Shown: positions 49,968 through 60,300 of the stretch, one piece after another
How the letters are laid out: each line of letters opens with the position of its first letter
Numbering within the stretch: the stretch's first letter is position 1
Source: Hormiphora californensis
Taxonomy: Eukaryota > Ctenophora > Tentaculata > Cydippida > Pleurobrachiidae
Length of the DNA stretch: 64,000 nt
Assembly: GCA_020137815.1 (NCBI GenBank)
Contig: CM035350.1
Location: 5,834,180-5,898,179 of the forward strand
Direction: 5' to 3'
The notes under the pieces: generated by a model
The model's database searches: none
The model's input: the letters and a program-made list of their open reading frames with translations, nothing else
What the model was told of the DNA's origin: nothing
Position numbers and translations under genes: made by a program

Positions 49968-50800
49968 AGAGCAGAAAGAGACCCCTTACTCCGGTCGAAA
50001 ATCATTCGGGTAGCATTTACTCAGACTTTAATTAAGATAGATAAAATAATTAAGACAAAATATTAATTCTAGGTAAATTATTAAAATATTACTACTACTA
50101 CATTGGATGTTTGGTGTGTGTCCCTGCACCGCTTGCGCACACGAATGCAACAAACACACCAACTCATCCAATATAAATCTATTCGAGAAATTAAAGGTAG
50201 ACCGAATCTAAAGCAATGAATCTAAAAGAACTAAGACATAAAATTTAAGGAAAATTAAACGGACAAGGAGACCTTACTAATTAAGACGTAAATTATACCG
50301 AAAGTTATGAATTTATAATTTAAGATTACTAAACATAAATCACACACACACGAACGCAGTGCTAACAGCTTCTAGTAAAATGATTAAAATAATAAACACA
50401 TGAATATCTAAAATCCATATTGAAAAGGGGGTGGGACACGGGGATAGGACGTCTCCTAGGGTGGACGTGTCCATAAACTTTTAGACCGCCGGCAAGAATA
50501 AATCTACAATAACTTATCACTGCAAACTCTCAAGCTTTAAAGTAGTTACACCAGACATGCACCAAAGATGCACTAGATTCACACACACTGTGTGACACAG
50601 TAGGAGACGCAAAGACCTCTCTTCTCAACTCTTCTACTCAACTCACCCGAGTCACCAGACTGACGTCTACAGAGGAGAAGCACGGTCCTTAGCACATTCT
50701 CAATGCACAATACGTTCACATATCACAGTGGTAAAATTGTTAATTGGTTACATTTAGTTTTCACATATCACAGGTACCTTCACACGCAAGATTTGAGTGT

Positions 50801-53269
50801 TTACAAGTTACCAACCGTAGTCACGATGGGTAGAGCTGGGATGGGGATTCTCGGTGCACTGTAGCCAACACTTGCCACTGGGTTCATCTGGGTGTCAGTA
50901 CAGGAAGGGGCTTCAATCTTCTCGATAGTAGCACTTATCTGGGAGACGGTTTGCTCAACACGGGTGACTTTCCAGGTTAGCATCCAGTTGTAGGTTCCAT
51001 TGATAGGTCCCGTCAGATCAATAGTCACGTCAATAGACGATTGGATTTGGACTTTCCGAACAGAGTTCATAGAAAAAACCTTCTCAGGAACTGGATCTTC
51101 TGCCACAACACATACCGGGATTTCCTTTTCCTCATTCAGGGTTTCCAATTTCATCACCAGGGTTTCATCTTTCTCCGAGAAGTTCTCCTTTTCCAAGAGG
51201 TGAACATCATGCTCCATCACTTTCTGGGGTTCCACCACCAAACAAGTCATCACCTGGCTGCTTCCAACAGGCAATTTTTTGGGAACAGCTTTCACACGAT
51301 CTTGTGATACTCGGGATACCGCGGTTGTCTCCAGCTTCAAACTCTGGGCTTGATTTCGCATAGTTCGAGCTCCAAAATCTAAGGTGAATTGGTGGTTTTC
51401 CAGAAAATCTTGGCCCAGGATACATTCCTCTGCTATGTCAGCCACCAGTAAATCAGTGAGTAGGTTCTTCCCTTGCACCTCTAACGGGAATGCTCTCAAC
51501 ACTCCGAAAGTAGGGAACTTGTAGCCGGACACTCCTATAATGTCCACCTGTTTATCGACCACAATGTCCATTAGGCCTGCCTTTTCAGCCACTTGACGAG
51601 ACACTAAGCTAACACAAGAGCCACAGTCAATTAGAGCTTTGGCCATATGAGAGGAAACACCGACCTGAATGTGCATACACCCTTGACAGGCGTTGACTCC
51701 AGTCTTCTCGGGCAAACTGGGATCAAAGGTCAACTCACCATCACTGCTCAGCTCCGGCTCGGGTTCTGAGTGCATCGTGGTAACGTGATGAGGAGTAGAC
51801 TTCAACTCCGTCTGTTGCCGTACCTGAGAAAGTTCAGCCCGCACTCTGCTTTTTTCTAATAACTGTTCCTCTTGCCTCCAGTTCTCAATCGGTCCAACCT
51901 CATTAATACCTGGAATCTGCTGGCCACACCACGGGAATATTCCCTGCTTCAAATTATCTCTCTCGTTACATGGTGGATATGGGACTGTTGACGGGAGCGA
52001 AATGAATCCTGGATTACTGGAAATGTTGCTGCTAGCGGTGTTCACATTACACATAAGGGACTCTGGATAGCAATCACCATTGTAGCGAGCATACCCTAAC
52101 TGCTCTTGAATAAGGCTGTTTGGCTCCACCTGCATACCGTCTCCGGTGTAGTGCTGGTAATGCTCAGGGTATCCGTTTCTGTTTCTGTACCAATTCTGCC
52201 GCTGTTTCGGACGAGGACAATCTCTGGCAAAGTGACCTGGGTCGAGACAGTTGTAACAACCCACTTCCTCATGGCTACGGGCTATCAAATGAGGGCGCTG
52301 CATTCCTCGCCATTCTCCTGTTCTAGGCGAATACCAAGGCATACCTTTAGATGACGGGGGAATCCACTGTTGACCAGGCACAAAAGCTTGATTGTTCCAC
52401 TGTGGCACTTGGGGGAGGTTTCCAACGAGGGCAGACCGGTGATGTATTGAGGGGACAGGTTTGAACATAATGGGAGGAATTTTCTGGGCTCTCAGAACAC
52501 TAAACTCAACAGTTTCTCGCTTGTCAGGTTCCTGGACACGGTGAGAAACTTCCACTGCATTAGCTTCAGCGACAAGCTCTCGGAAGGGATATTTCTCCTG
52601 ATTCTGGATCAACCACACTCTTACCCAGTAGTTCTTAGCACCACTGAGTAGAGCCTGCTTTAGCACTATCTCTCGGAGGGGCAATTCCTCAGCTCGGGAC
52701 CAACCTTGTTCAGCAATTGTAGTCAGGGCCTCTGCAAACTCACAAAAGGTCTCACCGGTTTTCTGGACTCGACTTTTCAGAGAAATGCGTGCTGTTAGAG
52801 CCTGCTCCCTGTTCAGCGATTCAATTACCTGCACGATTCGCTCTCGATACTGCGGCCACCTCAAGTTACACTCTTCAGCAAGTTCTGGAGCAGTCTGTAA
52901 TACCTTCTTCAAAGTGTTGGGCGACAGGAACGTGAGGAAGGCGGTGATCTTCTCACAATCATCCAGCTGTAGGTTCGTAACGTACCTGCTAAACACTATC
53001 AGGAAGTGCTCAATGTCCATTGTGACATGGTCATACGGGGAGGGTTGCCTGCAGGCTACCGAAAGCAGTCTCCGTTGGGTACTCAGGGTCATGTGAAGAT
53101 CTCGCCTAGCCAGTTCCTTCTCCATAGCTATGTGTAGCAGGAGAGCGTCTTTCTCAGCCTGCGTGCACTTGAGGTTCTTGACAAGGTCCACACTGGCTGT
53201 AGATGGTTTCTGGGGGTCGGTTCTCTGTTTGACGGGCGGGTTTTCATAGTCGGAATCGGAAAGCGTCAT
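50801..53269 (-). CDS. Gag-protease polyprotein of LTR element (822 aa)
   Basis: The first ATG of the frame is at 53269, four codons into the open frame. Residues ~30-260 form a helical Gag/capsid-like region (DHVTMDIEHFLIVFSRYV, FCEFAEALTTIAEQGW). A CCHC zinc knuckle, CYNCLDPGHFARDC, lies near residue 340 and fits CX2CX4HX4C. A retropepsin-like aspartyl protease lies around residues 530-630, with LIDCGSCVSLVS as the active-site loop and ILGQDFLENH as the flap-distal ILGxD motif. The active-site triplet is Asp-Cys-Gly instead of the usual Asp-Thr/Ser-Gly, so activity is uncertain. The frame then runs about 190 more residues without pol domains and stops. The intact ORF suggests recent activity, with reverse transcriptase supplied in trans. 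Confidence 0.85.
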   Translation of the reverse strand: MTLSDSDYENPPVKQRTDPQKPSTASVDLVKNLKCTQAEKDALLLHIAMEKELARRDLHMTLSTQRRLLSVACRQPSPYDHVTMDIEHFLIVFSRYVTNLQLDDCEKITAFLTFLSPNTLKKVLQTAPELAEECNLRWPQYRERIVQVIESLNREQALTARISLKSRVQKTGETFCEFAEALTTIAEQGWSRAEELPLREIVLKQALLSGAKNYWVRVWLIQNQEKYPFRELVAEANAVEVSHRVQEPDKRETVEFSVLRAQKIPPIMFKPVPSIHHRSALVGNLPQVPQWNNQAFVPGQQWIPPSSKGMPWYSPRTGEWRGMQRPHLIARSHEEVGCYNCLDPGHFARDCPRPKQRQNWYRNRNGYPEHYQHYTGDGMQVEPNSLIQEQLGYARYNGDCYPESLMCNVNTASSNISSNPGFISLPSTVPYPPCNERDNLKQGIFPWCGQQIPGINEVGPIENWRQEEQLLEKSRVRAELSQVRQQTELKSTPHHVTTMHSEPEPELSSDGELTFDPSLPEKTGVNACQGCMHIQVGVSSHMAKALIDCGSCVSLVSRQVAEKAGLMDIVVDKQVDIIGVSGYKFPTFGVLRAFPLEVQGKNLLTDLLVADIAEECILGQDFLENHQFTLDFGARTMRNQAQSLKLETTAVSRVSQDRVKAVPKKLPVGSSQVMTCLVVEPQKVMEHDVHLLEKENFSEKDETLVMKLETLNEEKEIPVCVVAEDPVPEKVFSMNSVRKVQIQSSIDVTIDLTGPINGTYNWMLTWKVTRVEQTVSQISATIEKIEAPSCTDTQMNPVASVGYSAPRIPIPALPIVTTVGNL

Positions 53270-53296
53270 TATGGGCACGGGGGAAAGACGATGAGT

Positions 53297-53314
53297 GTCC
53301 CTTCGGGGTCGCCA
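53297..53314 (-). promoter_or_regulatory. Primer-binding site of the LTR element
   Basis: TGGCGACCCCGAAGGGAC begins 2 nt inside the 5' LTR. Its complement ends in CCA as a tRNA 3' end should. I cannot name the tRNA from memory. Confidence 0.55.
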
Positions 53315-53316
53315 GT

Positions 53317-54057
53317 TGTGAGCTTGGGGTACTCTGGGGGTACAACTAAGACAGGGGGTAGCCCTATTAGGAGCTCCGACTGGGGGTTCGTGGGCTGTGA
53401 GTGTTTGGAGTTTGGCTGGACGAGCGGGCTATCTCAGTGCTCATGCACGTGAAACAACCGTGGCGAAGGATGACTCGGGGTGGATGAATCCTAGTACTCG
53501 AACACAATAAAACAACACGGTTCACCAAGGTATGAACGTCAAAGTACGGAAGTTGGGACACAACACTAAATAAGATGGAACTCGGGACGGTCACACTTCT
53601 CACTCATCTTTCGCTTCTTAAATACTGTCAGGGTTCATCTTTACAGTACCACGTGACTGTCTAGTCTACCAAGCTTGGAACCGTGCTTCACCAGGTCCAA
53701 AGTTTACTAGTCTACGGTGCTGACAGCTACCGGCGACAACAACGCAGACTAGAACAACTCACTTTCTCCTAACTCGGGTCTCTCACTACCAGGGTTCTCT
53801 GCGTCTCCTTGACTCAGTAACTCTGGTTACTGAGTAGTCTAGCCTCAACCGAAACGGCGTACCACTTCGGGGTACGCGGCCAGCACCAAGCAATACTGCT
53901 GAGAGGTCTGAAGTACTTTAACGACTTCTTCACACTTCCAGCAGTATCTTGGGAACCAAATCCGACGTACCAAATAAACTAAACTCTCTGTGCGAACAAT
54001 TGCATACCCGACATGACCCGATCAGACTATGGTTAGGGATCTCTCACATACCCCACA
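53317..54057 (-). repeat. 5' LTR (741 bp)
   Basis: Direct copy of the 49251-49952 repeat. It abuts the LINE reverse-transcriptase fragment without a spacer. Confidence 0.85.
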
Positions 54058-55184
54058 AATTGAGGCGATATGGTATTGGAGGTCAACTCCTTCAGTGGAT
54101 CAGTGCGTGGATCCTGGGCAGGAATCAGTGTGTAATGGTGGATGGAGTGAGGTCACCCTGGGCCGAGGTACTTAGTGGGGTTGCCCAGGGTAGTGTGCTC
54201 GGACCACTTCTTTTCCTCATATATATTCTTGACCTGGAGTCAGTGCTAGACGGTAGCATGTGTCTAACTTTTGCTGACGATACTAAGTTGGTAAAAGCTA
54301 TTTCGGATATGACTAGCCAGGCGTGCCTACAGAACGATCTTTTAAGAGTGGCAGAATGGGCAAAGAAGAACAATATGAAGTTACATGAGGATAAATTTCA
54401 GCTCTTGAGCTATAGTCTGAATAAGTCTGCTATCCTCAGACAGTTTCCTTTCGCAGCTGAAGTGTTTTCATATACTACAAGCTCAGGTGTGCAGTTGACC
54501 CCCGAACCTGATGTTCGTGATCTGGGTGTCCAGATGTCTGCAGATGGGTCATGGACGAGGCACATTTCTATCATAGTGCGGAAGGCTTCCCTCTTGAGTG
54601 GCTGGATATTCAGCGTTTTTCGGGACCGTTCTCCGGAGGTTATGGTACAGCTTTTCAAGTCCTTGGTCAGGCCTATTCTTGAGTACTGTTGCCTAGTCTG
54701 GAACCCTTCCAAGGCTGGTGATATCAAGGCTATTGAGAATGTCCAACGTTGTTTCACCAGACGTCTTGATGGTATGCAGGGTCATGACTATTGGGATAGA
54801 CTGAAATTGCTCAATCTTATGTCCCTTCAGCGTCGGAGACAGCGCTACATTCTGATTCATGTGTGGAAGACGATTCATGGTTTTGTACCTAACTCTACCA
54901 ACCTAGTATTTCAACAGCACGCTAGACTGGGTATGCGGATAGTCCCACCACCTTACCCCTATAGAGCAGAAACGAAACGAGCTAATCAATTTCACTGCTC
55001 ATTTGGTCCAAGAGCAGCTCATTTATGGAACATTCTACCTGCTGCTGTCAATTCTTGTGTGAGCTTGAATCAGTTCAAATCATCATTGGGCAATTACTTG
55101 ACAGGATTTCACGATCGTCCTCCAGTCAGAGGGTACCCGCCACTTCCAAATGACCTTTCGCCTCAATATGCTGTGCTGTGCTGA
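54058..55184 (+). CDS. LINE reverse transcriptase, C-terminal part (about 375 aa)
   Basis: It begins at KLRRYGIGGQLLQW (RT motif upstream of B), then GVAQGSVLGPLLFLIYILDL (motif B) and FADDTKLV (catalytic motif C, near 54269-54285). NNMKLHEDKFQ and VRDLGV are thumb-adjacent motifs, followed by the usual LEYCCLVWNPSK, RRR and FxxRAxxxWNxLP C-terminal pattern of CR1/L2/jockey-group LINEs. The endonuclease and N-terminal RT are missing. The open frame continues upstream into the LTR (to 53949) only by chance. As it stands it is a dead fragment, although undamaged by stops. Confidence 0.85.
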
Positions 55185-55300
55185 TGAGTGTGAGTGTGAA
55201 GGGATAGTTTTTCAACTTGATTTTATTTAGGTGGACCCATTCAGGGAAGGCCTGTTTCTTTATAAATAAAACTTTAATTGTAAACTTGTAACTGTAAACT
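54058..55300 (+). mobile_element. 5'-truncated LINE (CR1/jockey-like)
   Basis: It begins within the reverse-transcriptase domain, directly against the LTR element, and extends through the ORF stop at 55184 to a short 3' tail with TGTAAACTTGTAA repeats. Upstream LINE sequence is not found on the other side of the LTR element. Confidence 0.75.
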
Positions 55301-55367
55301 TGTAAACTAGTTTTTCTCATCATCAACAGTCAGCAATATTCACGAAGAGTAAAATCATAATACATAC

Positions 55368-55685
55368 CCTGGTGTAATAGAAACCCAGTCATACCAACAG
55401 CAAATCCAATGAGACCCATTGTTACCCATCTGTCCCACTCAATGCGTGGAGACTGCTTTTTCAACCAGTCCTGTAAATACATGTAGTACAGGTCAATTGC
55501 ACATTATAATGGTACATTTATCAACTGTCCACCCATTACAGTACACGTACCTTGTACACGGTGGAGTGTGGGGTAAAGTAATCCAGACTCTCATACTTGC
55601 TAAGAACTTCTTTCTCACTTTCTTGATACTGATGATTGACAAACCTCGATTCATATTCACGGCCTCGTTCAAAGAATTTCATCGG
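55368..55685 (-). CDS. CLC-type chloride channel/exchanger, two N-terminal exons (orphan fragment)
   Basis: Exon 55685-55551 (3' splice site GTTTAG, phase-0 donor GTACGT) and exon 55470-55368 (CAG acceptor, phase-1 donor GTATGT) join to read ...KYESLDYFTPHS...DWLKKQSPRIEWDRWVTMGLIGF...GFLLHQ. The (Y)ESLDY motif followed by a basic-Trp stretch and a first membrane helix (GLIGFAVGMTGFLLHQ) is the N-terminus pattern of CLC-6/CLC-7-like proteins. The upstream start exon was not identified. Downstream, the LINE and LTR element follow at once, and no further CLC exon is visible before the protease gene. It could be a decayed or truncated gene, or the rest lies beyond a misassembly. Confidence 0.5.
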
Positions 55686-56142
55686 CTAAACAAAAATAAT
55701 ATTTATGTTTGTATGTAAACTCTACAAACGGTCGTATACTGCACAGTGTACACAGTACACGCATTCAAATCACAATTACTAATTAGGTTTGTTGGTGATT
55801 TGAAATTGCTACAGGCGAGCAAACTTCTTACTGCAGCGGACAGCAGTGCCAAAAAATCAAGAAAAGTTTTTTTTAAATGTCAACTCTCAGTCTAATTTTT
55901 TTTTGCTTGATTGATGATTACTGAAAAGCGCAGCGCAGTTTCTAAATATTTCGCGCGTACCATACTTTTCATCGTATGGAATCGTCGTAAGGCGGGCGCC
56001 GCGCGGGCGAGTTATCCAAATCAAATGTCGCTCGCTCCGCGATTTAAAAAACAACGGTCGATTTTCGAGATTCGCGGTTCTTTGTAAAATTTTGCACTTG
56101 TATCCTTCCTCTGGCTTACGCTGTACTATCCATCTAGATGGT

Positions 56143-56355
56143 GAACCATAATAAAGTTCAAGAGTGTCCAAGAGCGCACCCCATCCAAGAGAGACCAAAA
56201 TCAAGAGCGCACCACAATCAAGAGACCAAAATCAAGAGCGCACCACAATCAAGAGAGACCAAATCAAGAGCGCACCACAATCAAGAGAGACCAAATTCAA
56301 GAGCGCACCACATCTGGTCTCTCTTGGATGGGGTGCGCTCTTGGGCGCTCTTGAC
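56143..56355. mobile_element. Foldback of the GAACCATAATAAAGTTC family
   Basis: It starts GAACCATAATAAAGTTCAAG, followed by tandem AAATCAAGAGCGCACCACAATCAAGAGAGACC units (about five). It closes with a 30-bp sequence that is the exact inverse complement of the first unit (CCAAGAGCGCACCCCATCC...). Relatives occur at 35201, 40518 and 62888. Confidence 0.65.
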
Positions 56356-56497
56356 CCCTATCCTGGTCGGCGGTGTGCCTACCTCAGTAGTACTTATTCC
56401 TAGCACTGATTCCCTATGATGAACCCCGCCCTGATCGCCCAACGCTTCGTAAATTTTAGTAGTTTTTTGACATCTCCGACTCGACCCCAAAACTAAC

Positions 56498-57315
56498 TTG
56501 TTAATGTGCCGTTCTTGTCTAGCGATAGTGGTACCAGTAAGATTCTTGTTACAGATGTGACAGTAGACTTCTCTCCTTCTTTCTTGGTGCTCCCCTCCTC
56601 ACTCCAACTATCAGATGTAGTGATAGAGGCAGTCTCCCCTGCAGAGAGAACACTCTTTTTTGCTCTCACTAGACACACTCTTCCTTCTCACTATCACTGA
56701 GGATCTCCCTTTCTTGTGCCACCCTGCTTATCAGCTGTACTGCCACATTCTGTGGACGAATTACGGGGCCTGCCTGTTCGTCTCTTCTTCCCATTTACTG
56801 CATCACTCTTCTCTGCTTTTTTTCCTTTACTTCCATCTTCCTTCTTCTGTCTGCCCCTACTTCTACCCCTCGGTTTATTCTCAGATTCAGCCTCTCCTTC
56901 CTCTGGATGTGTACCAGAAGTTGTTTCCGTAAATTCCCTCATAGAAAGGCAATATCTCCACTCTTTTCTACCATCCTTCAGGGCCAAGTATGAATCCCCT
57001 TGCGAGGTGTCCGCTATAACCACCAGATTCTTGGACTGACTGGCACTCTTGGACACCATAGAGTTGCGAATCAACAGACTATCATCAGGGGAAGGATCTT
57101 TCAACAGACTATCATCAGGAGAAGGTTCTTTCTGAGGGGTTGGAGGGAGTTTCCTCTTCTTAGAGGATGGCATTCCCCGACATGACTTCTCCAGGACCAC
57201 AGAGCATCTCCGACTCTTGATTATCTGGTTGGGACGGTGTGGGGTGCTGCCACAAGTCATCATCGTCTTCCGAAGAGATGTTAAGAAGCCTGGATCGCTT
57301 CATAACCGATATCAT
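56498..57315 (-). pseudogene. Nuclear protein with UBZ4-like zinc finger start, SLX4-like (frame broken)
   Basis: From ATG 57315 or 57303 (MKRSRLLN) the text reads an acidic SSEDDDDLWQ segment. After a frame change it has a basic KKRKLPPTP stretch and duplicated SPDDSLL motifs, a REW-containing segment, then an Arg/Lys-rich region with an AT-hook-like KRRTGRPRN. After two more frame changes it has YCHICNKNLTG..RQERHINK, ending at a GTTAGT donor. CxxC...RxxHxxx fits a UBZ4/C2HC finger whose last Cys would be in the next exon; that and the acidic N-terminus recall SLX4, a structure-specific nuclease scaffold. At least three frame changes occur. The next exon is not seen; a foldback element lies just downstream. 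Identity is tentative. Confidence 0.4.
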
Positions 57316-57337
57316 GAGGTATCCCCCTTATTGATAG

Positions 57338-60300
57338 CTAAAAGGGGAAGAGAGAAGGTTTATAAGTGGGGCTATGAAGAGAGTAGGGAGAGAAAGGGAG
57401 AGAAACATAAAACGATTCTGTTAATAAATAGAGATCACAAAAATCGGTTAAACTGGTTAAAATATTCCTCCCATGTGTTCCATGTCTATCGCCACGCGAA
57501 AATGATTTGTTGTTTGAGAAAGATCCTCCAGAATTACCACCAAGGAATCCCCTGTTGTTGTTAGTGTTAGACAGATCACCAAAACCTGAAGAGCAGAAAG
57601 ATATAATTTAGGGAATTAGGGCACGCCGAAAGTTAGAATTTAAACAAAAACAAAACGATATAATTTCTACGTGTGAAATATCAATTAATATAAAAGTGGT
57701 TTCCAAACTGACCTGTAGATCCACCAGTATTTCCCCGAATATCCACCACCACCTCCAGGACGATCCAAATGTGCCTCCTCCTCCTGCTGCTGTTGAGTCA
57801 CCCCCAACACACTCCCCCTCCAAAAGCTGACCCAAAAGTCCCACCCGATGGAGCACCAAATGCTGGAGTCGTGCCAAAAGCAGGTGTTGAACCAAATGCC
57901 GGGGTGGACCGAAGGCAGGGGTGGAACCAAAAGCGGGCGCTGTTCCAAATCCACTGCTATTAGAATTGTTGGCTGTTCCAAACCTAAACAAAAGGAAATG
58001 AGACATTTTAGAAAAGGATTTGGTCTCAACTCTTTGTAGATATTATAGAAGTTTTACAAAGAATACTGGCCGGTACCAACCTGGGTTAGTAGTAGCTGCT
58101 GTTCCAAATCCTCCGCCGGAAAACCGAAACCAGATGTTGAACTAGACCCAAAACCACCACCCCCAAAGGCACCACTACTGGATCCAAACCAGTGGAAGTT
58201 GTTTCCCGTACTGCCTGATCCGAACAACCCACTACCAGATGTAGTTGTAAGGCGGCACTACCAAACCCAGTTGATGAAGTGGTTGCAGTACCGAACCCTC
58301 CAAATCCCACCTGAGCTGCTGTTAGTAGTAAGGATCCAAAGAGGCCAGTGCTGGCAGTAGTAGTGACTGTGGTTGTACTACCAAACAACCCGCCACCAGT
58401 AGATGCCTCTGTTTTAGCGGCAAATATTTACTTGTTCCCCCTGCAGGTTTCCCAAACAAGCTAAGCTAAAGGGGCTGGCTGATTTGTCTGGGGCAGTAGC
58501 ACCAAATATTCCCCGTCACCACCTCCACCGAATGGGTTACTAGGAGAATCTGAACTTGTCTTTTTGTCCCCTCCAAGAGATAACCCAAACAACCCACCAG
58601 CACTGCTGATTGCTGTGGAGACCTCTCCAATAGGCTCTTTCCCTGGCTCTCCTTTTTCTCATCCCTTCTTTGGTGTCTCAGTAGTTGCTTTCTCTGGGTA
58701 TTCTTGGCTGGTGTGGAGGGTGATTTCTCCTGGCTGCTAACCAGACTGCCCCCAATACTGGGAGAGAGGACCAGCAAAGATGTTACCCACTACAGGTTTC
58801 TCACTAAACACATCATCACTTGGTTTAGAGTCCAGGGCAAGGAAGAAGTTGCCCCCGGTAGAGGAAGGTGCGGCAGCAGGGAATGTAGACCTCCACCAAA
58901 TATATTGGTGGCTGGAGCGTTAGCTGCAGCAAATATGTTAGATGTGGATGGTTTAGCTGCTAGAGGATTATCCGCTGCTTTCTTCTCTGCTTCTTTCTTA
59001 TCAAACGAGCGGCGGGAACCCCAACGACAGGGAAACCCCCCTCAGGGGACTTACTGGGACCCACAGGGGCGGGTGTTGTCGTTTTGGGAACACTAGAATG
59101 GGCGCCTGACTAATGGCTGACTGGGAGCTGGCTATTGGAAGACAGGAGCAAAGCCGAACTGAGAACCCCCGTCAGTCTTAGTAGAGGGGGAGTGGCTCTT
59201 GTGGTAGCAAGAGGAGAGGTTGTACTGTGATGGTGGCAGTTGTAGCTGTGACAAAGAGGCCTGCAGTTGGACCAGATCCAAATAAATTCTTTGGAGTCGC
59301 AGCACCAAACAGACTTGTAGCAGTTGATGAAGGAGCAGTAGCACCAAACAGACTTGTTGCAGTTGATGAAGGAGCAATAGCACCAAACAGACTTGTAGCA
59401 GTTGATGAAGGAGCAGTAGCACCAACAGGCTAGGAGCTTTGATGAAGGAGCAGTAGCACCAAACAGGCTAGGAGCAGTTGATGAAGGAGCAGTAGCTCCA
59501 AACAGACTTGTTGCAGTTGATGAAGGAGCAGTAGCACCAAACAGACTGGGAGCAGTTGATGAAGGAGCAGTAGCACCAAACAGACTGGGAGCAGTTGAGA
59601 AGGAGCATTTTGCACCAAACACAGGCTAGAGCAGTTGATGAAGGAGCAGTAGCACCAAACAGACTGGGAGCAGTTTGATGAAGGAGCAGTAGCACCAAAC
59701 AGACTGGAGCAGTTGATGAAGGAGCAGTAGCACCAAACAACTGGGAGCAGTTGATGAAGGAGCGTAGCACCAACAGACTAGAGCAGTTGATGAAGGAGCA
59801 GAAGCACCAAACAGACTAGAGCAGTTGATGAAGGAGCACTAAAGAGTCCTGATGAACTCGATACAGGTTTGGCTAGAGAAGATACCGGCTGGATAACAGC
59901 GTTTGGTACCTGGCCAGGTAAAACTGGTCCTTTGGTCCTCAGCACAGGGACAAACTTGTCTGCATTCTTGTCCACCGGAGCAGGATCTTTTCCGACAAAG
60001 TCCCACAACTTGTTGACTAGTTCCTTAGTTCCCTTCTCCTTCTCCTCAGTGCTCTGTTTCACTTGAGGCATGGCGGGTTTGTATTGGAGTACCACACTAG
60101 ACCTGGTTCATCATCTCATTATCAGCCAGCCTTGTTGGATCCTCCGCATCAAACCGGGCCTTGGAGCTGTAGTTCAAAGTGGGCACTGCAGTCTTGATAA
60201 TGTCACTCTTTACAGGGTTAGAGTATTCAGTTCACATCCTGTTTTGGGCGCACTGGAGTAGTGGTCTCTTTGGGAGCACTTTAGTGAAACTACTCACTGG

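Larger units (their letters stand above)
49251..54057 (-). mobile_element. Non-autonomous LTR retrotransposon with Gag-protease only
   Basis: Two direct repeats (49251-49952 and 53317-54057) begin TG and end CA on the minus strand and enclose 3.4 kb. Reading on the minus strand, the 5' LTR is followed within 2 nt by a primer-binding-like site (TGGCGACCCCGAAGGGAC), then one intact 822-codon Gag-Pro ORF, about 0.85 kb of noncoding sequence and a polypurine tract (AGGGAAGGGTGAA) against the 3' LTR. No reverse transcriptase, RNase H or integrase frame exists on either strand inside it. The outer flanks (CTCTA and AATTG) do not match, so no target duplication is visible. The structure matches the TR-GAG class described in plants. 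Confidence 0.85.

Noticed and set aside
53949-54057. N-terminal 36 codons of the LINE frame (MGTKSDVPNK...)
   Set aside because: This part is LTR sequence read antisense; the LINE protein begins at the junction.
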